Shown: positions 24,701 through 36,700, counted from the first letter of the stretch. The stretch: 64,000 nt of DNA from Garcia nutans (GCA_947685225.1 CANTUV010000009.1:1612001-1676000); one strand, 5' to 3'. Made by a program: numbers and translations. The notes: a model not told the origin generated them from the sequence alone.

Positions 24701-25229
24701 AGAAAATGATTAGTTAAGAGACAGGAAGAGAGAATTAAGAGAGTTTAAGAGATCAGAGAAACATATAATATTAGAGAGAGAATATGAGTTTGTTGTTAGT
24801 TATTTTTCACACTTCATTTCAATACAGCATTTGGTAATTATAATACCAATTGCCAACTTGCATAAGTTAACTATTTGTAGTTGCTGCATAGGGGTAATAT
24901 ATTCCTAAATGTAAGATTTTTGTTGTTCACCGTTAAAATCTAATGACATTGAGATGACATTCATACCTTTGACCTGTAATTAAAAACTATATATATTGGA
25001 GACTCTCAACTGGCATATTCGTATTTGGTCTTCTAATTCTGATTATGTTTTCCAGGCTGCCAACTATTTGAACATCGAGGGCTTGCTGAATTTGACGTGC
25101 CAGACTGTTGCGGACATGATCAAAGGAAAGACCCCCGAGGAGATCAGAAAGACGTTTAACATCAAGAATGACTTTACCTCTGAAGAGGAGGAAGAGGTTC
25201 GTCGTGAGAACCAGTGGGCATTCGAATGA
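21733..25229 (+). CDS. SKP1: SKP1-like protein, SCF ubiquitin ligase adaptor (copy A)
   Basis: Exon 1 (21,733-22,035) and exon 2 (25,056-25,229) join in frame to 158 residues, the usual SKP1 length. The N-terminal BTB/POZ-like part starts MSSSKKITLRSSDGEAFEVE. An acidic loop (SSNDADEELKAWD) is followed by KVDQATLFDLIL. Exon 2 encodes the F-box-binding helices (LTCQTVADMIKGKTPEEIRK) and the usual C-terminus ENQWAFE. Known role: bridges CUL1 to F-box proteins in nuclear and cytosolic SCF complexes. The ~3.0 kb intron holds an LTR element. Compared with copy B it has QSIKHM, NIEGLLNL and FTSEEE; several of these look like departures from the common plant sequence. The frame is intact. Confidence 0.94.
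23369..24889 (-). mobile_element. Non-autonomous LTR element in the SKP1 intron (copy A)
   Basis: Direct repeats at 23,369-23,659 and 24,622-24,889 both begin TGTTATGAT, contain GGCAAGAACCAT and a TTTGGAAGCTAAGAAAGTGA-like stretch, and end GCTGCA. Inside the right repeat lies ATTGATACCA (24,605-24,618 region), the complement of a TGGTATCAATGCAG primer-binding site for initiator tRNA-Met, so the element reads on the minus strand. The ~0.95 kb interior has no gag or pol I can recognise. Repeats are diverged and no target duplication is clear, so it is old. It is present in copy B at the same place. Confidence 0.65.
24385..24515. repeat. Degenerate tandem repeat inside the intronic LTR element
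   Basis: Three imperfect units of GCTTTTGTGAGATTTGGAAT-like sequence followed by TTCATTCTCT; also present in copy B near 49,078-49,190. Confidence 0.5.
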
Positions 25230-25891
25230 AGTGGCGTGGTTTTGAGCTGCAAATGTGTAATATTTTGATGGAATATGTGGTTCAAGTACTGAAGTTTATT
25301 GATTTCTGTTTGCTTAGATCAGTAATTAGACTTCAGCCTTCTTTGGCTTGAATTACTGTTTTGAACTTATGGGCACATTTAAATGTAAATAATACTTGGA
25401 TTCACTTGCTTTCAATGTACGTGATTTGTTTTACTAGTTTCTACATTTTACCTTTATATTTATTTCTCTCTAATACTGCCATACACGCATATGGAAATAA
25501 TACAATGATGTGGATTAGTCTGCTTGTGAGCAGCAAATATCAAACCTGTAAGAATTTTCCAATAATTTGTTAATTGCCTATTAGGATCTAGTTGTAATAT
25601 TTGGTATTTATAATGCTTGCCAGAGAAAATTTGAGTTTGATATAAAGCTCTTTGCCTCCAGTTATCCTGTGGAACCATTACCACATTTGAGTATACGCAG
25701 AGGGCATTTGCATTGCATGCAATGAATATGCATCTTTTTATTCAGACAAAGAGCTTATTACAAAATTTTAGTAGGATTATTGCTTCAGTGGAAGCGAAGG
25801 ATATATAATAGTGTATTTCCTAAATGTAACACCATCTTCATACTTATCATCAAAGGGCAATCAATAGCGAGGAGACAAAAGAGACGGCAAG
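25230..25891. other. Convergent 3' region between SKP1 and PPR, unit 1
   Basis: Holds the likely SKP1 3' UTR and the tail end of the PPR region. At 25,888-25,891 it jumps directly to PPR coding sequence, where unit 2 has 775 bp more. About 160 bp near 25,420-25,575 is absent from unit 2. Confidence 0.6.
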
Positions 25892-27494
25892 ATTGCAGCC
25901 TGGAATTCTTCGCATCCTTCTTTATTTCATCATCTCTTTTACTCTGGTAACATCATCTCACTTACCTGCCACAGCATATACATTCAGTAACAATTGATAG
26001 TGCCAGAAATTCCAAGGTTTCATCTCCATCAGAGATTTTGCATCTCTTTCCCCCAAAGAAACATTTGCTTTGAAACGGCTTAAACTGAGCAAATTAGCCC
26101 AAACTACGGATTCTGATGAGAAATTCTCATCATCCTTTGGCATGTTCTTTAATATATTCTCTATCTCTTGGATTAGCCCAGCGCCTGCATAAAGATTAGC
26201 CATGCACCAATAATGTGCAAAATTTGGCTTCAAATTATACTTGTGAATCATTTGGTTGAAATAGTTTCTTCCCTCTATCAGCAATCCTGCTCGAGTGCAA
26301 GCACATAGAACCCCTATGTATGTAAGTTCGTCTGGAAGGATAGCTTCTCCATCTTCAGACCCATATACCATCTCTGCAAATAGATTAAGCCCATCTTCTG
26401 GATTTCCAAGAATGCAGTGACCCAAAATCATTGCATTCCAGCAAACCAAATTTCTATGAACTATACACTGAAAAATTCTCTGTGCCAGTTCTACCTTCTG
26501 ACATTTACTATACATATCTATCAAAGATGTATTAATAATTATACTGAAATTCCTGGATGTCCTGATAAGAAACCCGTGAACAGAACATCCTTCTTTCAGT
26601 CTAGTTGACTTACCACAAGCATTAAGCACAGCTACCATAGATGTATCATTTCCTCGCGCTCCTGTATTCACCAATTTCCTGATTACCATCAATGCACACC
26701 CAGGGTTATTACCCTTCAAATACCCATTAATCATGATATTCCATGAAATTACATTTCTCTCAAGCATTTTATCAAATATCTTATGAGCAATCCGCAGATG
26801 ACCAACACTGGTATACGAATTAATAATTGAATTCCAGGACACCAAATCCCTCTTAAGCATTTCATCGAACACCCCTAGCAAATCTCGCAGCAACACAACA
26901 TTCATACAAATGAATCAATGAGTTTTGTACTGGCAATATACTATCAAAACCGTTTTTCAAAGTTTGTCCATGACATTTTTGCCCGGTCCGGGCACAACCC
27001 ATCTTTGCACAAGAACCAAGTAATGGAACAAAAGTATAGCTATTTGGAGAGAACTCATTTCTCAACATCTCAAAATAAAAATCTACAGCTTTCTGTGGAG
27101 TAGAACTAAGTGAGTATGCTTTAATATCATTATTTACAACAAAAGTACCTGGCGAATCAATGTATCTAAAGACCAAAATGGTGTAATCAATATCACCAAA
27201 ATCTGAATAATGCTTCAGAAGTTTAGCAGACCAAAAGGGGAAGAGCCCACAAACGGTCAACTGACAATGGATTTGAAAGAGATGTTCAGTGTTTTGACAT
27301 AATTTCAGAAGCTCAATACTCGGGTGATAGATAGAGATTGAGCTATTTTCATCAATATGAGAAAAAAAAGAGGAATAAGGAGTTGAAAAGAGAGTGTTTT
27401 TATTGGGAGGAACAAGAATTAAAGGGCGATGGTGGGTGAAAATGGTGTTTCCAAGTACGATTTTAAAGAGATCTCGCATTGAAATTCTTGCCAT
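25892..27494 (-). pseudogene. PPR protein pseudogene (copy A)
   Basis: A PLS-class pentatricopeptide-repeat gene with one exon. It starts MARISMRDLF at 27,494 and has repeat signatures such as RDLVSWNSIINSY, RNVISWNIMINGY and SLIDMYSKC, ending in E-domain-like sequence. PPR proteins of this type bind organellar RNA for editing or processing. Copy A is broken three ways: an extra C in the C-run at 26,872-26,875 shifts the frame after about 205 codons; TGG to TGA at 25,958-25,960 stops the distal frame; and a deletion removed the last ~40 codons. Copy B reads through all three sites. It is head-to-head with the PREY-like gene and tail-to-tail with SKP1. Confidence 0.88.
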
Positions 27495-27802
27495 TCATTT
27501 GGGATTTTATTTGATTCAAATCTGAACTCGATTTGATCTGAGCCATTAACGCATAATAGTCCTCTCTGTTTCTTTCTATTTTCTACGTTTCATGGGAGCA
27601 CCAAGCCTATGGAGGCGATGAAGATTTCAAGCGAAAAGCTGAAAAAAGAGGTAAAAGAAGAAGAAAACGACAACGTATTTAATAACCTAAGAAACAGAAG
27701 TGTCGCGTTTTGAAGATATAAGAGAGTTTTTCGTTTTTGTACTGGGACAATTGTAAAAAAAAAAAAATTCCCTGCAAAAGCCCGAAGCTTTGGGAAAGAA
27801 AA
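27495..27802. promoter_or_regulatory. Shared divergent upstream region, PPR / PREY-like (unit 1)
   Basis: Only 308 bp separate the two start codons, which point away from each other, so a bidirectional promoter is likely. The interval is nearly unchanged in unit 2 (53,226-53,533), although the PPR genes have decayed. Confidence 0.5.
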
Positions 27803-28252
27803 ATGGTGAAATTGAGCAGAGTGCTGCTCAAAGAAGCTGGAAATGGAATTAACAAGACTCTTTCAGAAATTCTTGTTTGTCCACTCTCCAAGCAGCCCTC
27901 GAGGTGCTCTATTTTTAGTCTCTCAATTTTGTTTTTGAACCTTTTTTCATGGTTCTTTTATATAATTGTTGAATTTTCTTTTGAGTAGGTATTGTGAGGA
28001 GACCAATTCTTTGATTAGTGATGCTATTGGTGTCTCTTATCCTGTAAGTTCTAAATTTTCTAAAGATTTTGTGAGAAAACCCTTTTGGGTTTTCCATTTT
28101 GTTTGTTTTATGATTGATTTCTTGCTTAGATTTTCTTTTCTTTTTCAAAGATAAAGGATGGGATCCCTTGTTTGGTTCCAAAAGATTGCAAGATACTTGA
28201 AGCTGGTGATGAGACGAAACCTGATGCTGTAATGAATAAGGAGCAATCATGA
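27803..28252 (+). CDS. PREY-like UPF0434/Trm112-family protein (copy A)
   Basis: Exons 27,803-27,903, 27,989-28,043 and 28,151-28,252 join in frame to 85 residues. The conserved core reads LSEILVCPLSKQP, then RYCEETNSLISDAIGVSYP and IKDGIPCLVP, matching the UPF0434/Trm112-like fold as in human PREY (PYURF). Human PREY is known to support mitochondrial SAM-dependent methyltransferases for coenzyme Q and complex I; the same role in plants is inferred. The frame is intact. It differs from copy B at two positions (S/W before RYCEE, and K/R in VPKDCK). Confidence 0.85.
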
Positions 28253-29184
28253 GGTAGTCAATAAAGCTCAAATAGATGTGATTTGAAATCATATTTGCTT
28301 TAGAAAGAACTACTTTTATTTGGGTTTTCAGAATTTGGTAAACTTGTTCATTCAATTTTGAAATAAAAACTTCTCTTATATTTGTCTCTTTATCAATATC
28401 AACAAATGCAAGACCGGAGTCATATTCTTGTGTCTACCTAATATTTATTTTTATTGTGGAGAGAAATGTGTTGAATGAGCTAGTTTAATGCTTCCAAATG
28501 CAGCCTAGTTCCTGTGGGTGCAATGTAGTTACTTGGTCACTTTATCCTTGGAATTTAAAAAATAACAAATTTGATTCCAACTAGATAATTAGCTGCTTCA
28601 TATTTCTACTTTGCCAAGTTTAAGTATTAAATTGGTTATTTTTAAGTCCTGAAGGGAAAATAACTAATAGTGCCAATTACATGGGGCAAAATAAACAGTA
28701 GGCCAATTTTTAACTATGAGAAGCTTAATCATGTTGGATAAAGATAAATCTTTCTTTATTCTCTCTCTTTTTTTTTTCCCTAAATTTTTTTGAGGGGTTG
28801 GAAGGTGGGTGGCTTGTATGGGAGACTGTTGTGTTTATTTCAATTGTTGATTTTTTCCTTTATGATATATGCTATAAGATGAGAAGTGGATCCATATATG
28901 ACAGACTCTAACTAGTTTCAGATTAAAGTTTAGCAGATCGTACCTTCTGTTATAAGAAAAAGCGTAAATTGTGTATTGTTATAAGAGGTGGAAGCATATC
29001 ATAACAGACATACTAGTTTGGGATTAAATATTTTGTCAAGTTCTGTGTAATTGTATAAGAGGTTCTCTTATCAACAATCATTGAGAAATTATAATTTTCT
29101 CTATTTTCTAAGTTAGCAAACATTACTAAGGATATAAATATGAATTTTGACCAGCCTACAAGGGTCATAAATAATCTTCTTCCA
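28253..29184 (+). other. Region downstream of the PREY-like gene, unit 1
   Basis: Conserved with unit 2 (53,984-54,239 and 55,323-56,004). It includes the likely 3' UTR and ends at the duplication junction. The site corresponding to the 1.08 kb insertion in unit 2 (near 28,507) is empty here. Confidence 0.7.
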
Positions 29185-29699
29185 CATAAGGATGGTGGAA
29201 ATATAAATTCAAGGTTCACTTAATATTAGAAGTAACTTTAATATCGAGATTTTAGTATTCATAACTCTAATTAGTAATTTCTTTACTCTTTTATTTTAAA
29301 ACTTCATTAATGGATAACAAAATAAATAATTTTAGTATTCAATTACTTTTCTTATGGGAACAATAAATCTTTCATTACTAAATTACTTGTCATTATATGT
29401 ACTTAAATTGCTTGGAAATTGGGGCAGAATATGAAACAGTCAATGTAAGTTGCGATACACATGAGGACAATGGTATATCTCAAACGTTAACTATTAAGTG
29501 AATTTTATTTACTTAGTCACTTTATTTTCTTAAATTAGTTATTGTTGAAAAAATAAATTCATATAAATAGATGTTTTGATTTTACCTCTGACGATATTCA
29601 AGGAAGAACAATCACCAAAGAGGAAACTAAATAATGAATTATGGGAAAAAAATTATAGCATAAAACTTCTCAATATCACACTTTTGGAGTAATCCATAT

Positions 29700-30156
29700 A
29701 AATACATGAGTATTTGCAATAGCTTAGCTATGGTAGTCAACTATTACAAGACTGGCGAGTTCATAGTTGCCAAAGTTAATCAGGCCGTCGATTTTTTGGA
29801 TAACCTTATGGTTCGTACTTTAATCTTCTCTTCTTATTCAATCGTTAGACCTATTCTACATTGCTTCATTTTGTGCTTCTTTTATATTAATTTTTGCTCT
29901 ATATATAACTTTTTTGATTTAGGAATTTTTTTCCTAATTAGGGTTTCTGAAATGTATAAGATTATAGTGCATAATCAGAAGTTAATTGAACTTATAATCT
30001 ACTATGTGAATGCCAATGTTGAGGAAGATGCAAAAATAACACACCTTTTTGATTCAGATTATGTGAATTTATGAATATAATTTTTTTTTGTCTAATTTCA
30101 TGATTTAATTCAATTTTTTGATTTACTTGACTATGTCTTTTGCAATTGATCATATA
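29700..30156 (+). pseudogene. SKP1 pseudogene fragment, unit 2 left piece
   Basis: Same exon-1-like sequence as at 16,312, here open from an ATG at 29,706 through LAMVVNYYKTGEF and AKVNQAVDFLDNLM to a splice-donor-like GTTCGT, followed by intron-like sequence. It is cut at 30,156 where the copia fragment starts, so exon 2 is missing. The acidic loop of SKP1 is absent. Confidence 0.7.
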
Positions 30157-30194
30157 ACAGTACAAGTAAGATAATTTACTTGACTATGTCTCAC

Positions 30195-33100
30195 ATTTAA
30201 TGAAGATCGAAAATGTGAAAGCAGTATGTGGTACTTGGACAATGGAGCAAGTAACCATATGACCGGCGATAAAAATAAATTGTAGAACTCAACACTAATG
30301 TGACTGGAAATGTACGATTTGGTGATGAATCAAAGGTGGAGATCAAAGGCAAAGGAACAATTTTATTTGAGTTAAAGAATGGAAGTCATAAACTGCTTCC
30401 TAATGTTTATTACATTCCAAAAATAAAAAATAATATTTTGAGTATTAGACAACTAATGGAGAATGGCTGTAAAATAGTCATGGAAGATAGTTATCTTTGG
30501 CTCAGAGATAAAGAAAGAAGACTCATTGCTAAAGTTCCTATGACAAGGAATAAAATGTTCTTGTTAAATATAAAGACAAATGAAGCCATATGTTTGAAAG
30601 CTTGTGTGAAAGATCTATCTTGGATATGGCGTTTGATATATGGGCACTTAAACTTTGAAGGACTTAAAGACTTTGGAATGAATCACATGGTGACAGGAAT
30701 TCCAACAATTGATCATCCAAGTCAACTATGTGAAGCATGTTTACTTGGAAAGCATTCAAGAAAGAGTTTTCCGAAGCAGTCTGATTCGAGAGCTACCAAG
30801 CCATTACAATTGGTTCATGCTGATATTTGTGGACCAATTAAACCAGAATCACTTGGTAAAAGCTCTTACTTTTTGCTTTTTATTGATGATTATTCACGAA
30901 AAACTTGGGTTTATTTCTTGAAGCATAAAAGTGAAGCATTTGAAACTTTCAAAAAGTTTAAAGCCCGTGTAGAAAAGGAGAGCAATTATGAGATCAAATC
31001 TTAAGAACTGATAGAGGTGGTGAATTCACTTCTAATGAGTTTAAAACATTTTGTGATACACATGGAATTCGTCGTCCTATGACTGTTCCTAGATCGCCAC
31101 AACAAAATGGAGTTGTTGAAAGAAAGAATCAGACGATTCTTAATATGGCGCGAACAATGTTAAAAAGTAAATCAATGCCGAGAGAGTTTTGGGCAGAAGC
31201 AGTTGCATGCACAGTCTATCTCTCTAACCGTTCACCTACTAAAAGTTTGAATAAAGTGACACCTCAAGGAGCATGGAGTAGAAAGAAGCCGAATGTGTCA
31301 CATTTACGAGTATTTGGCTCTATAGCCTATGCTCAAGTTCCGGAACAAGAGAGAACAAAACTTGATGATAGAAGCAGGAAGCTTATTTTCATTGGCTATG
31401 ATGAGAACTCAAAAGGCTATAAGCTTTTTGATCCAAACAATAACAAAATCTTAGTTAGCAGGGATGTTGAATTTCAAGAAGATGCAACTTGGGACTGGAC
31501 TACAAAAGAAGGAGTTGTTTATGATTTTCTTCCATATTTTAATGAAGAAGAAAATCTACAACAAGAAAATCAAGGTGAAATAGCAGAACCAACAACACCT
31601 GCTCCATCTCTTGCAACATTAATAGGAGCTTCCCCTTCATCAAGCTCAAGTGAAGGTCCTCGAAGATATCGTAGCCTTACTGACCTTTATGAAGAAACTG
31701 ACATAATAAGTGATGAAAATTTATTGTGTCTATTCTCTAATGATGAGCCTTCAAACTTTAAAGAAGCTGTGAAAGATAAAAGATGGATTCAAGCCATGGA
31801 GGAAGAAATTCAAGCTATTAAGAGGAACAATACTTGGGAGCTAGCATCACTTCCAAGTGGACATCAAGCAATTGGAGTTAAATGGGTGTATAAAGTCAAG
31901 AAGAATTCCAAAGGTGAAGTCGAAAGATATAAAGCAAGACTTGTTGCTAAGGGTTATAAGCAACAACAAGGCATTGATTATGATGAAGTTTTTGCTCCTG
32001 TTGCTCGACTGGAGACAATTCGCCTGTTATTATCACTTGCAGCGCAGAACCAGTGGAAAATCCATTAAATGGATGTGAAATCTGCATTTCTAAATGGTTA
32101 TCTTGAAGAAGAGGTTTATGTTGAACAACCCATAGGTTTTGTCATTGAAAACTCTGAAGATAAGGTGTTAAGATTGAAGAAAGCTTTATATAGATTAAAG
32201 CAAGCACCACGAGCTTGGAATAGCCGTCTTGATCAGTACTTACAGAAAAATGGTTTCACAAGGTGTGATCATGAATATGCACTCTATGTGAAAAAGGAGA
32301 AAAAAGACCTATTGTTTGTTTGTATCTATGTGGATGATCTTATTTTCACAGGAAACAATCAAATGATGTTTGATGATTTCAAGAAGGCTATGGCTCGAGA
32401 ATTTGAAATGAGTGATATGAGACTTATGTCATATTATCTTGGAATAGAAGTTAAACAGACGGATGATGGAATTTTCATTTCACAAGAAACTTATGTGAAG
32501 AATTTGTTGAAAAAGTTTAATATGCTAGATTGTAATCCTGTTAACACACCAATGGAGTGAGAGTAAAACTTTCAAAGGAGGAAAAAGGAGTACAAAAAGT
32601 TAATCCAACATTGTTTAGAAGTCTTGTTGGAAGCTTAAGGTATCTTACTTGTACCAGACCTGATATTTTATTCTCAGTTGGACTTGTTAGTCACTTTATG
32701 AAAAATCCAACAGAAACACACATGAAAGTTGCAAAGAGAATTCTCCGTTATCTAAAAGGCACTCTTGATTATGGAATTTTTTATTCGCCTTCAAAGGATT
32801 TCAAGCTAACTGGATATTGTGATAGTGACTATGGTGGAGATATTGATGATAGAAAGAGTACAACTGGATTTATTTTCTTTTTGGGAAATAATGTTATTTC
32901 CTGGTGCTCTAAGAAACAACCCATAGTTACTCTTTCAACCTGTGAAACTGAGTATATTGCTGGCACTGCTTGTGCAAGTCATGCAATCTGGTTAAAAATA
33001 TTATTAAATGAACTTTATTTTGAGAACAATGAACCAGTGAAGATTAGAATGGATAATAAATCAGTTATTGCTCTACCAAAAAATCCAGTATTTCATGATC

Positions 33101-33321
33101 GAAGTAAGCATATTGAGACAAAGTATCATTTCATTCGTCAGTGCATTGAGAACATGCAAGTAGAAGTGGAGTACGTGAAGTCACTTGATCAAGTTGCTGA
33201 CATATTTATGAAACCACTCAAATATGACACTTTTCAAAAGATGCGAATTATGATTGGCGTTGGAAAAATATCAAGTTTACGAGGGATGTTGAAAATAAAC
33301 TTGCTATTTTTGATAAGTTAA
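30195..33321 (+). pseudogene. Copia pol remnant (protease, integrase, RT, RNase H)
   Basis: In copia order: protease motif WYLDNGASNHM (near 30,220); integrase zinc region (GHLNFEG, then CEACLLGKH) and core with HADICG, TDRGGEF and SPQQNGVVERKN; reverse transcriptase with YVDDLIFTG; RNase H region with DSDYGGD and STCETEY. It is dead: stop TAG at 30,283-30,285, a frameshift near 31,000, TAA at 32,066-32,068 just before MDVKSAFLNG, and a frameshift near 32,558. Domain order (integrase before RT) assigns it to Ty1/copia. Confidence 0.92.
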
Positions 33322-33540
33322 AAATGCATGGTAATGCATGAGTTAAGTTTAGTATTTAACGTAAATTCGTTTGTTAAATAGCATTTTTCATTTTTTAAGT
33401 TTCCTATTTTTATATTTGTATTTGATTATAAATACACGTTAACGATAAAATTGTAAAGAACACACAGAGAATTACATTTGAATAGAATACAAATTCATTT
33501 TAAATATTTCCACTTCCTTTCATCCTTTGTATTTATATTA
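33287..33540 (+). repeat. Partial copia 3' LTR
   Basis: Begins TGTTGAAAAT after the polypurine tract and contains a TATA-like TATAAATACACG near 33,430. It lacks its 3' end because gypsy LTR sequence follows. Confidence 0.7.
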
Positions 33541-33777
33541 ACTTTTGCCTTTGTTTTTAAACATTAATTAATTAGTTTATTGTTTTAGTTTCTTATTTTT
33601 AGTTTTCCTAATTTTGTAAACTTATGTATTATAAATACATAACGAAAGAAAGTGAAAAGGCAGAGAATGTTTTAGAAAGAATTCATTAAAAAGTTTTCCT
33701 TTTTCTTATATATTTCTCTCAATATATTAAGCATCTGTTTGAGAGTTGTCAAGTTTATATTACTCCCATACGGATCA
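33541..33777 (+). repeat. Gypsy LTR 1 (5'-truncated)
   Basis: Matches the last two-thirds of the LTRs at 38,418 and 43,403 and ends CGGATCA. The first ~100 bp, including TGATCAGG and the ATT run, are missing. A TATA-like TATAAATACATAACG is present. It is followed by a TGGTATCAGAGC primer-binding site (33,781-33,792). Confidence 0.85.
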
Positions 33778-36700
33778 AGTTGGTATCAGAGCAAAATCGA
33801 TCCTACCTGTATATGGTTAAGACAAGAACTGGTTACGAGGAGACAGGGAAACCATTTGCAGTCCTTAACGTTCACCGAAGACCCTCAAGAAGAACCATAA
33901 GTGTTGATTCTGTTATAATGGAGACAGATTCTAACGTCGCCGAATTGGCTAAACAAATTGCTAGTCTGTCAGAACAGATGACAAAAGTTATGGCTTGGAT
34001 GGAGGATCAATCTCATGATGATTCCGATAAAAATTCTATAGAGACCATTAAAAGTCCTAGTACTTCTTCTAAAAAGAAGAAAAAAGACCAGCCTACTCAA
34101 GAAGGAGATGAGGAGAGGTAGCCAAGACCTTTTAAGGTGGAGGCTAAAATTGATATCCCATCATATGACGGTTCAATTGATGCCGAGAAATTAGATTCTT
34201 GGATTAATCAACTAGAGACCTACTTTACCTTATATAGGTATAGTAGTGAAGATAATGTGTCATTTGCAAGATTAAAAATGACAAGTCATGCATTGGCTTG
34301 GTGGAATTCTTATTTGCAAACCCATGAAGACGAAGAAATAAGTTGGGATAATTTTCTAGAGCTTATCCGAAAAGAATTTTATCCTATGGGTTACCTTGAA
34401 GAACGATGGAGGAGATGGCACAACCTACGCCAAAAGCGAGACCAATCAGTGCAAGAATTTACCACTGAATTTAGACGTCTAGCTGTGACGTTGGGTATTT
34501 CTATGAATTCTTCTGAGATATTTATGAAATATAGCTTAGGATTATCACCACGTATAAGCACTGAAATGTCACTTTATCAGCCAAACAATATTTCAAGTGC
34601 AAGTACGACAGCAATGACCATCGAGAAGAAAAATGGTCGTGGTGAAAAACCTTTTTATGGGCCAGGGTCAAGCTCATCGAAGCAGAAAAAAGTAAAAAAA
34701 AAATACTTTGACCTCATCATCAACATCAAATGCTACACGATATTGTGAGCATTACAAAATTGAGGGTCATATAAAAGAAAAATGTTGGAAGTTACATCCT
34801 GAATTAAACCCAAGGCACAGACCAAAGGGTAAGACTATGGCAACAACAACTAGTGACAAAGAACCCGTCATAGTTGATCAAATTGAAAAGGCAGACCCAA
34901 GCTTATCTCTAATGGCTAGACCAAAAGAAATAGTTTTGGAGTCATTAGCTAGATCTGAGGAACGAGAAGAGTTGTTTGTCATGAAGATTCAAGTCAAACA
35001 AGTGTTAATTAGTGCCATTGTAGATACTGGAAGTCAAAGGAATCTTATTTCTGAACAATTGGTCCAGAAGTTGAGTTTGTCAACAACTCCTCACCCAAAA
35101 CCATACCCATTAGGGTGGATTCACAAAGATGTGGGGCTTCAAGTCAATCGACAATGCACTTTTCGTTTTGCTGTCACTTGTCAATTTATTGATGAAGTAA
35201 CCTGTGACGTAGTTCCTCTCGATATATGTCAGGTGATTCTTGGAAATCCTTATTTATGGGATCGAGATGCAATTTATTATCGTCAAGCTCAAAGATTCCA
35301 GTTCACTAAAGAAGGCATAAATTATATCTTTTCTGGTGAAAAGACAAAGCAGACTACTAAACTAATCACCGCATGTCAGGCCAAGCGGATGATTAATGCA
35401 TCAAAGAGGTTTGTATTACTATTTATACGACCTTCAAAAGATGAGGAATGCATGGATACTAATACAATACTTCAAGTAAATATTATTAATCAAGCACATG
35501 TTGTCATTTCTAAGTCATCTCAAGTAGAAGAGATAGATGTTTTAAAGAAATTATGTGAAGAATATTTAGATTTATTTTCTGAAGAACGGAGTTTACCACC
35601 AAAGCGAGAAGTGGAACATGATATCCAACTTATCTCAGATTCCTCACTTCCAAATTTAAGCATGTATCGTTATTCTGTATTGGAGAATGAGGAAATAAAG
35701 AAGCAAGCGTCTGAGTTACTTGAAAGTGGTGTCATAAAGCCAAGTAATTCACCTTGTGGTTCGCCTGTGGTTCTTGTTCCTAAAAAGGATGGTGGATGGC
35801 GTATGTGTATTGATTATCGTGCTTTGAATAAGATCACAATAAAGAATAAGTATCCTCTTCCCAAAATAGAGGATCTTTTAGATCAATTAAAGCATGCCCA
35901 TTATTTCACAAAACTAGATTTGAAATCTGGTTACCATCAAGTGCGAATACATGAAGAAGATTCTTGGAAGACAGATTTTAAGACAAGGCAGGGATTATTC
36001 GAGTGGTTAGTAATGCCATTTGGACTTTGTAATGCACCTGCTACATTTATGCGATTGATGAATGATGTCTTACGACCTTTCATTGATCAATTTGTCATTG
36101 TTTATCTCGACGACATTCTCATTTATAGCCATACCATGGAGCAGCACATTGATCATTTAAGAAAGATATTTGAGTTATTACAAAAATATCAACTCCGTCT
36201 TAATCAAAAGAAGTGCTTTGGAAAGAAATCACTCTTGTATCTTGGTTTCATTGTGGGTAATGGAGAATTACAAATAGATCCAACAAAAGTGAAAGTCATT
36301 CGAGAATGGCCTCAACCAAGAAATGTCACTGAAGTTCGTAGTTTTATGGGAGCTTGCCAAAATGTTAGAAAATTTATTTGAAATTTTTCTATGATAGCCG
36401 CTTCCTTACATGAACTTACAAAGGCAAATCATCGCTTTGAATGGACTAAGAAACATGAGGGCACATTTCTTCTTTTAAAAAGGAAGATAAGCGAGGCGCC
36501 TGTTTTAGCCTTGCCAAATTAGCAAAAGCCTTTTGAACTCGAGGCTGATGCATCCGGATATGCAATGGGTGCTGTTTTAATGCAAGAAGGAAGACCTGTT
36601 GCTTATTACTCCGAGTTATTTCAAGGTTCTCAAAAGAACTATCCAACTTATGATAAAGAGTTACTTGCTCTTCATCAAGCTGTAAAACATTGGCGTGTGT

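Larger units (their letters stand above)
15784..29185. repeat. Tandem segmental duplication, unit 1
   Basis: From CATAAGGAT at 15,784 to CCAC at 29,185 the sequence matches, in the same order and orientation, 29,185-56,004. It includes the SKP1 pseudogene, SKP1 gene, PPR gene and PREY-like gene with their introns and spacers. At 29,185 the end of this unit (CTTCTTCCAC) abuts the start of the next (CATAAGGAT), with at most one base shared. Unit-specific changes are the SINE plus solo LTR at 17,539-20,562 and a 775-bp deletion at the 3' end of the PPR gene. Confidence 0.93.
30157..33540 (+). mobile_element. Truncated Ty1/copia retrotransposon
   Basis: It starts inside pol just before the protease and runs to a polypurine tract (ACGAGGGA, 33,279-33,286) and a 3' LTR that begins TGTTGAAAAT at 33,287 and is cut at about 33,540, where a gypsy LTR begins mid-sequence. 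The 5' LTR and gag are absent. The left junction carries an 18-bp direct repeat. Confidence 0.88.
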
